A model generated the notes under the pieces. It was not told where the DNA came from. It saw only the letters and a list, made by a program, of their open reading frames with translations, and did not search any database. Both the position numbers and the translations under genes were made by a program. Shown piece by piece: positions 12,280 to 24,566 of a stretch of DNA of 64,000 nucleotides (positions are counted from its first letter, which is position 1; each line of letters starts with the position of its first letter). The stretch comes from Carnegiea gigantea (lineage: Eukaryota > Streptophyta > Magnoliopsida > Caryophyllales > Cactaceae), in the NCBI GenBank assembly GCA_029747015.1, contig JAKOGI010000003.1, forward strand, positions 446,001-510,000. The letters are read 5' to 3'.

Positions 12280-12960
12280 GGAAGAGCTGGGGAGAAAAAA
12301 ACAATTCCCAAAGCGGGAAGGACAACTTCACAAAACACAAGCAAACGCAGCATTTATGGCAGCAAGACGATCAAAATTCAAAGGCACCGTTTTTAAGAGA
12401 AGCCGGTCCAATTATTGGCTCACTCACAAAGTGAGAGCCACTCCATTGTCGCGGCTCGGCTCGGCTTAGGCAAGCTCAGGTGGGCCCCAACTTCAAAATA
12501 TTATGGTACGCTGCCACTTGGCTGACATGCTCAGCCGACAGATAATCTATTTCTTAAATAAATATTCACACGTCAAATTCGGATAATCACCCATTCTTAT
12601 TAAAGATACTCCAAGTCTATTTTAATTATCTTTTCGAATTAATTGACTGTCACAATAGCATCAGTGACGGATGACGTCAAAAGTCTACGGAAGCCACTGC
12701 CGTGGTTTGATCTTATCCGGACCAGCTAAATGATTAACCCCAGCGTGCGTTAGCGATACCCAAGCAATACGTCATCGTTTTGGGGCGTTTCCTGAATACA
12801 GGCAATCTGATGTTTGTGTGGTTAGGTACGGGTCGCCATTTGGGAGGCGTGTTTAGCGTTAATTCCACGAGCTACTTTTCTCAAGCACACCCCCCGGCTT
12901 CCAGTTTCACACTTCTGTCTATTTCTCTCTTTAAAAAAAAAAAAAAGAAAAAAAAGAGCA
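12280..12960. promoter_or_regulatory. GC-richer, promoter-like island without an obvious gene
   Basis: Stands out from AT-rich flanks. Contains the palindromic bZIP site TGACGTCA at 12672-12679, a second ACGTCA near 12769, a CGGCTCGGCTCGGCTTAGG run near 12453, and GGCTCACT/AGTGAGAGCC inverted arms near 12417. It ends with a CT-rich stretch and an A run at 12933-12945. A 65-codon frame at 12780-12977 (+) ends in poly-lysine and is not convincing. It could be a relic promoter or an unannotated non-coding transcript start. Confidence 0.3.
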
Positions 12961-14996
12961 AACTACTCTTCAATTAACCATGAGAATTTGCATGATATAA
13001 TTAAAGATTATAGATGATATTTGTAGTTCATTTAAAATAAGTTGAGGGAAAAATAATAGGTAGGAAAAAAACAACTCTAAAGGAAAATTTTGAGGTAATA
13101 TCAATTAATATATTTGATATTTAAATTCAAAAAGCGCTAGAATGCTTTACATTTGTGGACAAAGACTTGGGTTTAAATTATTTGTTTTGGCTTTGAATTG
13201 TAGGTGATCTTCTTAAGTTAGATTTTATAGTCAAGTGGTTGGATTTGGTTTTCTTGGGCCATATAATTCTAAATTTTACTCTCATATATTTTGGTGGTGT
13301 ATGGGAGGTGCAAAATTGCAATATGATGAGATTTTCTTCATTGATAATACTTAAATTTGTAAACATATTTAAAAAGAACAAATATCAATACATTTAAACA
13401 AAACTATCTGAATATATTGGATGTCATTTTAACATTAGCTAAAAATTCAAAACGTACAAAGTAGCTGTTATTTGATACTGACAATGTAAAATGAAATGTA
13501 AAATCGGCTAATAAGCGTAAATAAACACATGTTTATAGATAAATAATGCCAAACATAGTAAACGCACTTAGTTATAAACATATGACAGTTTCATACTAAC
13601 TAAAAACAGGTTTATGATTGTTTTTGTTTAGAGGCCATCTGAAATTTATGCTTTATTCTAGTAGAATAAGAAAGATGAATCGATGGTGACCCCCCTTTGT
13701 ATTTGATTTGATGCATAAATTCTCCGTCTGCTTTTAGTGGGGCGTGGAATGCATGGTCATTGTCCATTTCGCGGCATAATTTATTGGCCACCTAAGTAAT
13801 TAGTTTAATACATATATGTGATTTGAACCTAGCCACATGCATCACTTTTGTACGACTGTTCCCACCTCACCCTTCTTCTTCCCGCTTTTCCCTCCTTCCT
13901 TTTTGATTTATTTAGAAAAAAAAGAGTCACAAAGATAGTAAAAATTAATCTATAAATCAAAATTCTCCCTGTCTTAGAAATCATGGTATGAAGATATATA
14001 TGAGAAAAACAATTATTTGATTTGTGATAAGCAATTATAAACTATGTACTTAGATAAATTTAAATGCTTAATATAGTGTTATAGGCATTTATTGAAATTA
14101 TCATTTCATTATTGCTCAGTTCGAGTGAACTTTTTAAAAATGTGTTCAACGAGCTTTTCGTAAACATATAGGGTAAATTAAAAAAATAATAACACACATA
14201 TGGACTTTTGTGATTCAAATTAAAATACTAACTTTATTGACAATCCGATAATTTATATGACTTCGAATATAATTGAATCAGTAAAATTTGAGCACGCAAA
14301 AGTAAAGTATAACAAAGGTTCAGTTAAAACTAATATATATTTTTTTATTTATTCTTGAGGATTTTTCATCTCCCTTTATATACGGTTTTTAATGTTTTAT
14401 GATACAGTAATCGTACGAGGATTTTAACAACAAAGCCGACAAGCCAAGCCGGCTTGAGAACAAGTGAGCCAATTTTTTGATTACTTTTTTTTAAACAAAA
14501 AGGAAGTGAGCCAAATTTGCATGTGCAATGGTTTTTTTTTTTGGTTTTTGGGGGGGGGGGGGGGGTGGCGGCTAGACTTTTAGTGGAGTTGTCCAGCAAG
14601 TGGAATCTTGGGTGAGATCGGATGGCCTATAAATAATAAGCAGCCTTCTCAAACTCATCGGGTCGTACATACACATGTAATGAATTATGGATCGCTCGCT
14701 TCCTCTGCCCCCCCGGAAAAAGAAAAAATCATGCGGACCATTTATGTCATGTGTGAATTATACGCTAATCTGTTTTTGTTGTCACAAATTACATGAGAAT
14801 TTCAAATCTATAAATTATGATTTTTATTTGTAGTAATTTTTTTCTTGTTCTAAAATCTATCTATATTTTTATAGTTCTTTTTTAAAGTAATTTTTTAAAT
14901 TTAAATTATATTATGTTACTAAATTTATAGACTCAAATCTACAATATAAATACATACATTCATATACCTCTAAACTCTAAGAGATCTAACCAAATG

Positions 14997-14998
<2 letters not shown>
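12961..14998. other. AT-rich intergenic sequence
   Basis: No gene recognised. Includes a G run at about 14550-14565 and scattered A/T runs. Open frames here are short and lack domains. Confidence 0.45.

Positions 14999-15079
<81 letters not shown>
14999..15079. repeat. Compound (AC)n(AT)n microsatellite
   Basis: About 27 AC dinucleotides pass directly into about 13 AT dinucleotides. Confidence 0.97.
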
Positions 15080-15083
<4 letters not shown>

Positions 15084-15959
15084 CAATACCTTCTAAAGCT
15101 GACATATGATATTTGTCAAATTTTTAGAGGTTTGAATTTTTTCTAACATAATTTCAAACCTAATTCTAAACCACATAAATTATTATTTTTTAATTAAAAT
15201 AATAAATAATAAATTTTTTACTGTTATAGATATGAAATGTTCAAGATATAAATATATTATGATAATAGCTGTGGGTACAATTTACACATTATTAAGAAAT
15301 AATAAAAGAGTTTTGAAATCTATTATTATTATCACTACTACTACACCACCAACGAGACCTTATTGCAAATAATTTGTCACATGAATAATAAATAATTAAT
15401 GAATTATATTAAACTATTGTACCTAATGAATTTTCAACTTAACTCTAAAAAAAATTATTGTACATTTTTTTTTACAGAGGCCCAAATAATTTTCCTACAA
15501 ATTACACTTTTTATGAATATATTTGACTATACTTTTTACACATACGTCCTAATTTTTTTGGCACATCACTCTTGCCCAATTTACCCTTAAAAAAGATCAT
15601 CTTTATTAATAAGAAGACACTAAAAAATAATTCATTATATTTTAATAATGTACTATACCAACAATCATGCATTATAATTTTTAACCAAAAAATCATAAAT
15701 TATACTATAAAGATTCTAATATTATATTATCCAAGTTACTAATTACTATAAAATGAATACAAGACATCCTTGGATGATAAATAAATCATTTTGTAATTAA
15801 TTAATTAATTAAATCCTAAAACAAAATCCGGGGGGCCAAGCCCAACCCGCCATTAATTAGCTTTGTTTCTCAACTTCCCCTCTTTCGTTTTCTCGTCCCC
15901 CCACCCCCCCTCCTCTCTCTCTCTGCCCGCCCCCCTTTTGAACTGCTATCTGTTCTCTG
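15080..15959. other. Upstream region of the kinase gene
   Basis: AT-rich up to about 15840, then a pyrimidine-rich C/T stretch (15870-15940) typical of plant core promoters and leaders. No TATA box was assigned with confidence. Confidence 0.4.
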
Positions 15960-16324
15960 ATCATTACACAGAGGCGAAAATTATGAAGCTTCATCACTGA
16001 CCCTTTATTATCTTCAGTCAAAGAGGTGGGTCTCCTTCAATTTCTACTCATCAAAAAAAGCTGCAATCTTTCTCTCTGCCTTTTCTATTTACGTGTTTCA
16101 ATTCATTTCTGGCTGCTCACTTGTGTATTATGTCAAAAGTTATCAATTGGGTGCTGCTTAAAATCCCTGTTTTAATACTGATTCCGTTTGATTGATCCAG
16201 TAAAATTGGCAAAGAGATCTGAGTTTCAAGTTCAAGTTGGGTTCTATTTGATCTGCACACCCTTTTATTGTCAGGAATTTTGATTCATCTTGGTGAAGAA
16301 AAAAACTAAAATTCCTGGGTCTCG
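15960..16324 (+). promoter_or_regulatory. Probable 5' leader of the kinase gene
   Basis: Non-coding, pyrimidine-rich sequence directly before the kinase start codon. A donor-like GAG/GTGGGT at about 16024 and acceptor-like CCAG (16200) or GTCAG (16275) allow a 5'-UTR intron, but this cannot be proved without transcripts. Confidence 0.35.
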
Positions 16325-16387
16325 ATGGGTGTTTGTCTGAGTGCCCGTATCAAGGCTGAGAGCCCTTCTCACACAGGTGAATCCCGT

Positions 16388-16427
<40 letters not shown>

Positions 16428-19264
16428 CAGGGGGTGTTTGAAGAATCACTGCGTAATTCGTTTACAATCTTTAGGTTACATGTCATTATTGATTGATTGC
16501 ATGATCTTTTTTTCCCATTTCTTCTTGCAGTGGTTTTGTGTACTGTACATATCGAGTATTGTGTGGCTAGATATGGAATTAATTTGTGACGCTTTTAATT
16601 TTGTTGGAATATTGGAGGCTACAGTTAATTGCACCTTTTCTAGCGTTCATTCCTCATTTGAGAAATTTAATTTGGCTACTTTTTGGCTATGGTTTCTGGA
16701 AGAATAGGTTAGGCTGAAGACTAATTTTGTTGTTTGGTTTCTTCTAGAATTTAGGGTGTTGATATCTTTTGAATTGAATTATACCGTCATTTTTTGAAAA
16801 TCATTCAAATTCATGTCAAATTTGATTTTGACATTTCAAAGCGTAATGGGTTTTCAATTTTGTATTGGCTGTATAGGGGTGAATTCAAAATATGTTAGCT
16901 CAGATGGCCACAGTATTGCCAGTAGTAAGTGGTCATCGGTGCCCCCAACACCAAGGAGTGAGGGAGAGATTTTACAGTCTACTAACGTGAAGAGTTTCAC
17001 CTTCTCTGAGCTCAAGACGGCTACCAGGAACTTCCGCCCTGACAGTGTGCTAGGTGAAGGTGGTTTTGGGTCGGTGTTCAAAGGGTGGATTGATGAGCAT
17101 TCATTTGCAGCCACCAAGCCTGGGACGGGCATGATGATTGCTGTTAAACGGCTTAATCAAGAGAGCCTTCAAGGTCATAGGGAATGGTTGGTGAGTCTCA
17201 TTCCCTCTGAAAGTTAGAAATTTATGGATGTGCTCAGAATTTTATTGTGAACTCGATTTTCAACGGCTTTTTGTAACAAAAGGTGCAAATTTGCTCATTA
17301 GTTTCTCCTTTTGTTTCAATAGGCAGAGGTGAACTACTTGGGGCAGCTCTATCATCCTCACCTTGTGAAATTGCTGGGATATTGCTTAGAAGATGAGCAC
17401 CGCCTTTTGGTTTATGAATTCATGCCTCGGGGAAGCTTGGAGAACCATCTGTTCAGAAGTATATTTCCTATTCTATCTTCAATTTAATTTACGATGTACT
17501 GAGTTTTTCTCTCCCCCTCTCTTCATTTTCTTCATTTTTTGATCAACCATCTCTTCATTTTCACTGATATCTTAATGATTGCAACTTCAGGAGGTTCATA
17601 CTTCCAGCCTCTTTCCTGGAACCTTCGTATGAAGGTTGCTCTTGGAGCTGCTAAGGGGCTCGCCTTTCTTCACAGTGCTGAAACAAAAGTCATATACCGG
17701 GATTTCAAGACCTCTAATGTCCTCCTTGACTCAGTAAGTGACACTGGAATAGTAGTAAACTTCTATTGGATGAATGCATTATCAGTCAATTAGATGCTCT
17801 AGAACCTCCTGCTTAACATTCCTATTATCAATAAATTACAGAACTACAATGCTAAACTTTCTGATTTCGGGTTGGCCAAGGATGGGCCTACCGGTGACAA
17901 AAGTCATGTATCAACCCGAGTGATGGGTACCTATGGATATGCAGCTCCAGAGTATCTAGCAACAGGTAGTACATGCACCTTCTCTCCATTGCGCACTCAC
18001 TTTTTCTTATCTTCTCCTTGTCTTTCTCCTCTAGTTGAATGCCAGATTCGTTCCCCCTGGACGTATTTTCTGGTCACATGATGGCATAAAACCATGTCCT
18101 ACTTGTGCATATGACACCCATGAATGATTGTCTCTTGCGTGCCGCCCAGCCTTGCCTAGTTTGTATGTATGTGGTTTCTGTCATCCTGAGTTATTTTTGA
18201 GCATATTCTTTACTTAGTTACTTTAAAAGTTTTTGCCCTATCAAAAAAAGAATCCAAAATTACAGGCTGTAATGCTATACACATCTAGGGTCCTTGATCT
18301 CCCTAAATCATACTACAGCAGGTCAATATCGTATTTTGGTCACTTTTGTTTTGTTGCTAACTCAACTGGTGGAAAATCTGTTCTTCCCCTGTGGGTTTCC
18401 TTCTAATCCTCTAGTAGAGTGTGGGCATAAGCAATTTGTTTGTGCAACAAGTCGGTCGTTCCATTGGACCACCTTCTTGCCAACTGAAAGTGGGGAAAGG
18501 AAACAGAATTTCTTTTTAGAATCTCCTCCTTGCAAACAGCCTCCCAGCAAGTCACGGATAACATTTCTTACATCTAGACTTTCCCTGCCCCACTTCAGTG
18601 GGGTACAGTTACTACTGTCGTCTTTGTTGTTAATAACGACGGATATAGGAGGTCATATCAGTTCGTCCAAGTACTTCCAACATCACTAAGGTTTTCTGTG
18701 TTCTCACATTTCAAATTTTTCCCTTGTTCTGGAATTCTTAACTTGGTTTTCCTTCTTATAGGTCACTTAACGACAAAGAGTGATGTGTATAGCTTTGGAG
18801 TGGTTCTCCTTGAGATGTTATCTGGGCGAAGGGCGGTTGACAAGAATCGTCCATCTGGGGAGCACAATCTTGTGGAATGGGCTCGGCCTTACCTAACAAA
18901 CAAGAGGAAGATCTTCCGTATCCTAGATAACCGCCTGGAGGGACAGTACACCTTGGACACGGCCTACAGGGTATCGGCACTGGCTTACCGATGCCTTTCA
19001 ATCGAGTCCAAGTTCAGGCCCACAATGGAAGAGATAGTGAAGGAGTTGGAGCAGCTACAGCACTCCTCCAATGAAACTGGAAACGTGCGTAGTAGTTCAG
19101 CTAGTGGAGGTCGGTCTAGGAGACGAAGTGCTGACACCTACAACAGAAACAGGGAGAGCAACAGCAGTAACAATGGCAATGGCTCCAAATGTACTGAATC
19201 GAAATCTGCTGTATCTTATCCTAGACCATTGAATTCCCCACTCCATGTCCAAGTACAAAAATGA
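16325..19264 (+). CDS. PBL: Receptor-like cytoplasmic kinase, subfamily VII (PBL9/PBL10/PBL11, APK1-like)
   Basis: Six exons with GT-AG introns and consistent phase: 16325-16376, 16877-17190, 17323-17458, 17591-17733, 17842-17965, 18762-19264; 423 residues, a normal length. The N-terminus MGVC carries Gly2 and Cys4 for N-myristoylation and S-acylation, so a plasma-membrane location is expected. The leader motif [15 protein letters not shown] matches PBL9-11. Kinase landmarks: glycine loop [11 protein letters not shown] (77-87), ATP lysine VKRL (K108), catalytic YRDFKTSN (D205; Tyr replaces the His of HRD, as usual in this subfamily), DFG 223-225, activation loop ending [10 protein letters not shown] (APE 250-252). 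The basic, serine-rich tail ends in a YPRP motif as in Arabidopsis PBL9/10. Relatives act downstream of surface receptor kinases in immunity and growth; the exact role here is inferred. No breaks or missing catalytic residues. Confidence 0.96.
16390..16425. repeat. (CT)n microsatellite in intron 1 of the kinase gene
   Basis: About 18 CT units starting 13 bases after the exon 1 donor, followed by CGCCAG. Confidence 0.97.
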
Positions 19265-19560
19265 TCAGAAGACCTCTTATGGCACTTAAAATGCCTTGAT
19301 ATTTTGCTGAATTTTGTGCTGGGCTCTGTTTTACTGTAGTGATCTGTTGGGATCGAAAGTTACCCTTTGTATTTTGGTTGGTGAATGTACAGCTCTTGTT
19401 CTACTAATGTAATTCCACAGGTTTTCTCTGGGCGTAGGCTACCTTTTGATGAAAATATCAACTTGTAATATCCAGCATGTGATGTAATGAGAATATGAGA
19501 TGGTTATATGCTGGGTCATTTGGGCTGTAACCAGTTGTCTTGGTTCATTTTCTTTGTAAG
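19265..19560 (+). other. Probable 3' UTR of the kinase gene
   Basis: T-rich sequence after the stop codon with several TGTAAT-like and AATGTAA plant-type near-upstream elements. The cleavage site is not determinable by eye. Confidence 0.4.
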
Positions 19561-19689
19561 TTTGTCAGGTCAAAGAACACAGCACAGATAATGCTGGAAA
19601 AGGAACTTAAGAGTTAGGAAAACCTTTTATAGGACAACACATGTTGGTTAGTTAAAGAGGTAAAATTATCGGTATTTATTAAAATTTGT

Positions 19690-19965
19690 TTGTATTTGTG
19701 GAGTCAAAGGTTCAAGAACAATCTCAATTAAAAATTGAAGTTGATGGCTGAAGGCCCATGAGTAGTTTATACTCTAGCACGCCCCTCATGTAAATACCCA
19801 TTGACTTGAAACATAGATGTGCAGAGACTTTGCTCATCTTACGCAATAAATCAGTATAGGAGCTACTAAGATTCGAATTCGAGACCTCTTGCTCAGAAAC
19901 GCTTCGATACTATGTTCAAGAAAGATATCAACAAAAAATTTAAACTAATACTTGAAAATTTAGGA
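19690..19965 (-). mobile_element. tRNA-box-containing dispersed repeat, copy 1 (SINE-like)
   Basis: On the minus strand it reads GAACATAGTATCGAAGCG, then GAGGTCTCGAATTCGAATC (B-box-like), CTGATTTATTGCGTAAG, a CATCTATGTTTCAAG block, and finally GGGGCGTGCTAGAGTATAA. The same ordered blocks occur in 55150-55440 on the plus strand, so both are diverged copies of one family of at least 200 bp. It is possibly a tRNA-derived SINE. Confidence 0.6.
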
Positions 19966-21886
19966 ATAGATTTACATCATAATATAAATAGAAAGTGTTT
20001 TCGGGGTCAAAAGCGAAATGGAGAAGGTGAGGAGGGGACAAAAGTGGGAGAAAAAGTAGCTGTTTTTGAAGCCAAATAAAAGCCTAACATCCGCATGGGT
20101 TGAGATTGACGGATCATGGATGGGGTGCGCTTGTTTCCTTTCGCACGCAAAAGCGTTGTTTCCTTTCCTGCTTCTCGCGGGCTTGTACAATTCAAAGATG
20201 ATGTCCTGCCGAGTGCCTCCCCCTGGTTTGTCAATTATATAGCTAGAAATGAGAAGGAAAGCAAGGAAGCTTGCATGCTTTCACATCCGCCGCCACTTAG
20301 TGACAAAATGATCCCTTTCCTCCTTCTCCAGTATCATTGGATGCGATTTGGCAGTGCCCCTACGACCCTACCACGAGTTATAAGCGGAATTTTTTGTCAA
20401 CCTAGTTGTTTTCCCCATATAATGGCCTCATTTAGACGTGAATTATCATATATAAGTAACTTTCAGTATATTTCATCAATAAATATCAATAAGTATTTTT
20501 CATAAGTAAAAAAAAGTCTTTATAAATACCAATTAAAATTTAAGTTTAGTGTCTTAAGCTATCAAAATGAAAATTAGGTATCTTATCTTGACTTTTGATG
20601 TAGGTTGATTGTATTAATAATTAATTTTTTCATATAATTAAGATGGATATTGCATTTAGTAGCTAGGATAATAAACAGAAAAATATAAAGTAATTAAAAA
20701 AAGAGGAAAGAGTGTTCTATTCTCTTTGTAAGTGTGTGTAATTCACTTGCTTACAAAGTGTTTTATAATATCCTAAAAAGTAAGTTATTCTATTTTACCT
20801 AAATAAAAGTTAGGTGTTTAACATTCACCTTTGATGCAAGCTGAGTGATTAATAATTATTTATCCCTTATTTTTTAACTTATTAATTATATCCATTTTTT
20901 AAGGTGTTCATGATTTTGAGTTCATTACTTTTCTACTTTCTTTTGTTTTTTGGATACTGCCTTGAAAACAAACTCAAGATCGGTGTGACTTTGTCCAATT
21001 GATTGATCCAAGACAATCTAAGGATGAGCTAAATCCATCAAAAACCAAGAGACCAAATAAGTTAGTAACTTTAAATAGTTTAGCACTTACTTCACTTAAA
21101 TAAAATTTCAAATTCAAATCTTATGAGCAAAGTTTATATCTTTATAGGCAGCAATAACTTAACTCTAATTAAATAAAAAAATCAAAAACCAAAAAAACCA
21201 TCCAAGAAATGGACGGGCATGAATTGACACATTTGCAAGTTGCAACTTCTTCCCATGGAATGGATATTGCCTTAATCAATTTTGATGGGAGGAACTTCTC
21301 TCTTCACCACATCCTTTATTAGAATGTCTCAATGAAAATAAGATTGTGGTGTTTTTTCAACAAAATTAAGAATCTTTATGTACAATTTTGAATAGTTTTT
21401 TTTTCCCCCCTTCTAATAACTACCCAAAACATCATTGTAAATAATATAAGTTCATTCTTAAATGGATGTAAGTTTCACTTTAACGATAAATTAAATGTTG
21501 AAATTGAATCCAACAAAATAAATCAACTCATAAAAAACATAAGAAATATTATTGGTTGCAAATGGGCACAGGCCCTTATGTTCGTAACACTAGGTTTCTT
21601 GTCAACCTACTTGTCTCCCTCTGTCTTTATATGTAATGGCAAAAAACGACAAACTGATTTCACGTTAATTAAAAACCAAATTCAACCTGGTTGGGTTTCA
21701 TAATTATTTTAGATTCGTTCAATTTTATATAAATTGATAAACAATATTGGTTATTTGTCTGGAATATTTTAGTTCAACTTGACCCATAAATTTACCTCAT
21801 CTTTTTCAATGGTTGCCTTTTTTGTAATTTTTTGATAATTAATTTGTTAGATCAAACTAATCCAAAAAGCACATTCAGTGCAGAAA
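19966..21886. other. Intergenic sequence, no gene recognised
   Basis: A GC-richer patch at 20020-20400 holds overlapping open frames on both strands (20116-20505 plus, 19972-20190 minus), none with a recognisable domain. The remainder is AT-rich. Confidence 0.45.
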
Positions 21887-22093
21887 CTATACATCCTAAT
21901 TAACTAAAGAAAAACTCCAAATCAGACCCTATTTTTTTCGTTGGTAAATCCAAATTTATCAATCTCAATCAACTTCAACCTACATCAACTCATTTCAACC
22001 CACTTCACAAACTTTAATAAAAAAATATCAATTTCAACCTATTTTACTACATAGTCTACACATCCCAATCAACTAAAGAAAAACTCCAAATCA
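21887..22093. repeat. Truncated MITE relative flanked by 38-bp direct repeats
   Basis: Positions 21887-21924 and 22056-22093 are direct repeats, 35 of 38 bases identical, sharing AACTAAAGAAAAACTCCAAA. Between them, 21925-22055 starts GACCCTATTTTTTTCGTTGG, like the left end of the GGGTCTGTTCTTTTCG MITE family, followed by the same CAACTTCAACC-type body. No matching right end is seen. Confidence 0.55.
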
Positions 22094-22853
22094 ATCTAAG
22101 GGTTAGTTGAACACATCCAAGAGGCAATTAGCCACTACTACTTCCCTTGGATATTATCATAACCAACTTTATGGGAAGGACTTCTCTTTTTTGCCATTTC
22201 CTAGATTAGAATGTCACTTTCTTGTCTTAAACTCCTAATCCATTTTTGAGGGAAAGGACTTCTCTTGTTTCCTTTATTAGAGTGTCTCATAAAAAAGACT
22301 AATTGTCCTATTTACATTCTCAAGGATTTTTATATAAAGGGTGTGTTTGGTAAGGTGGGAAATTATTTTTTCGAAAATCATTTTCCATGGAAATGTTTTC
22401 CCAAAGAAAATAATTTTTCACCTACATTTTTTGCTATTTGGTAGAATAAAAAATCATTTCTTTCCACCTCATTTTCTGCTGTTTGGTAGAATAAAAATTC
22501 ATTTTTCAAGACAATAATTTTGATACTAATAGGATAAGCTAATAGATAACCAGTGAATTTAATCATCAAACAGTAATTACAAAGTCATCAAACAGTGCTT
22601 ATAAAGTCATAATTCTCAACTATTTGTTCTCCTTCGCCAAAAAAGAGGAGACAAAAAAAAAAGAGGGTACAAAGGGTGATGTGAAAGGGAAACATCACTT
22701 CATTCAATTGTTCTCCTTCAATTTTTCAAGCCAAATCCTTCTCAATTTGTCGCTCTTCACTAGAAATCTCTTTGCAAAGTTTTCACACTCTACGAAGTGA
22801 TCAAAAGTGCTATCCAAAAAGTCTTTTTTAAACCCTTCAATTTTCATCACTTC

Positions 22854-23207
22854 TTAATAAAGAAGATCGACGTCGAGCTTGGATTTAGATATCTTTTGTA
22901 AAGCCATAGTGACTTCCACCATTTGGGTGGAGATATTTTGAAGCTCCAAATCGTCGTCACGGGTTCTCTTTCGATTTTTTCTTGATTCCAATGGTGCACT
23001 TGAAGTCGATTGTTTATCAGTTTCTTTCATGAACTCATCATCACCATCACCTTTTTCTTCCAGATTCGCAAATCCATGTGACTGCATCTCAACATCATCA
23101 AATGACTTAACACCACTTCTTCGAGCAACATCCTTTCTAACCACAATAGCCATTTCATCAAACTTATCAATTTTCTTGTTAAGATACTTCTCATGAGTTG
23201 GATTCAC
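22854..23207 (-). pseudogene. PIF/Harbinger ORF1 (Myb/SANT-like protein) C-terminal remnant
   Basis: A 117-codon frame with an acidic and basic middle (ESRKNRKRTRDDD) and a terminal predicted helix (MVEVTMALQKISKSKLDVD). This resembles the C-terminal half of the Myb/SANT-like partner protein that Harbinger elements encode next to the transposase. The N-terminal DNA-binding domain should lie to its right (upstream on this strand), but that space is occupied by the captured thioesterase fragment and no Trp-rich Myb helix was found. Assignment rests on position, composition and family architecture. Confidence 0.5.
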
Positions 23208-23570
23208 CGGTTAAAAGAAACAACAACTAATTAGAAAGGAATATAACTATCCATAAAATTGAAATAACAGAAACTGAACAAGACTACTCATAATTCAAAA
23301 GACAGTCCTATTCGTACCACTAACAACCCAAAATTCCCTCTGAATCCAAAACTCCTTCTAGTTATGTGTCAAGCCTATGCACAGACAACACAACATGTTC
23401 TATGTCAAGCTTATGCACAGTTCAAACAGCATTACAAACCAGTTGAGTAAGGCAGCATCAGCATCTTAAAACAGGCACAAGCAACCAACACAAATCTGAG
23501 TAGTTCAAAATTTGCAGGGAAATTTGTTATACACGTGAGCTTGGATTGAGTTATAGCTATTATTGTAAAT

Positions 23571-23908
23571 ATGTCTATGTTAAGTAATGCAGTTAAATTT
23601 GCAGTTGGTGGCTTCAGTATGGGTGCAGCAGTTGCCCTTCATGATGCAATGTGTTATGTCACTGGTAAATATGCTAATGGCAATCCATTTCCGACCAATT
23701 TGAGTGCTGCTGTTGGACTAAGTGGATGGCTTCCTTGTGCTAAGTATGACTTTTTCATTTACAATTTGGATGGTTCTTGAAGCTTTTTGTTGCCAATAGT
23801 GGTTAAGGATTCTCTGCTGCTTTTCCAGGAGCTTGAGTAACAAGTTAGCATCAAATAAGGTGCTAAATCGTGCTGCATCCTTGCCTATTTTGCTTCGTCA
23901 TGGCAAAG
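23571..23908 (+). pseudogene. Captured fragment of an acyl-protein thioesterase (alpha/beta hydrolase) gene
   Basis: Two exon pieces with an intact intron between them: 23571-23743, then GT at 23744 and an acceptor AG at 23827-23828, then 23829-23908. Spliced, it keeps one frame. Key blocks are VKFAVGGFSMGAAVALHDA, carrying the G-F-S-M-G nucleophile elbow with its catalytic serine, NLSAAVGLSGWLPC, and RAASLPILLRHGKG. These match the middle of plant acyl-protein thioesterase/carboxylesterase proteins, which remove S-acyl groups from proteins. The N-terminal third and the C-terminal Asp and His region are missing, and the second piece ends at what looks like the next donor (GTATAG). It lies wholly inside the Harbinger element, opposite in strand to the transposase. 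Confidence 0.8.
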
Positions 23909-24566
23909 GTATAGGTCTAGTGAGAAATCATCAAGTCAGGGTTAGAAAAAAATTAATTTTCTTGCAAGTTGCAACCTCTGCTGAATGTTATTGTCCTTTA
24001 TGAGTAGGCTTGGTAGAACTAATTCATACCCGAAAACACACCCAACCAATCAGAAACATGAACCCTTCATCCCTAGAAATTACTTCACCAATGTCCGTAG
24101 GATTTTCTTGCCAAGTTCATCACACCAAATGGTGTACACATATGACTTGAATGGCTTAACTAGACTATGGCCTGTATATGCCATCAATATATTAGCATAT
24201 TTACTAGGCATAGCAATAGAAAGGGACAAACAACCAACACAAGCCCTGGCCTATAATTATGTGGTTGCAAAGTGGCCCTGTAAGCAATTCATGCTTCTTG
24301 AAAATTTCACAATTTAGATTTTGGAAAAACAAGATAATCCAGTGGGGATAGGGTTCAGTTTTGTGGAGAATGCAGCCAAAACCTCTCCTTAATTTGCATC
24401 AACAGCAAACATCAAGAGCAACATTACAAATCAGAAACAACAGCAGAGCAGCAGCAGAACATACCTAAGAGAACCATAACAGACCTAAGAGAACAGTAGA
24501 CAGCTCTATGAGCTTCATAATCTTGCCACATTGCATTTGCTATAGCATCTCTCTTTGTTTTCCATG

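Noticed and set aside
14999..15079. Centromeric or CRISPR-like array
   Set aside because: Simple AC/AT dinucleotide microsatellite; no direct repeats with unique spacers were seen anywhere in the window.
18294..18689. 131-codon open frame between kinase exons 5 and 6
   Set aside because: It lies inside intron 5 (17966-18761) of a gene whose exon phases join cleanly around it, and it has no domain.
20116..20505. 129-codon plus-strand frame downstream of the kinase gene
   Set aside because: Overlaps open minus-strand frames, has no recognisable domain, and ends in AT-rich sequence; likely chance opening in a GC-richer patch.
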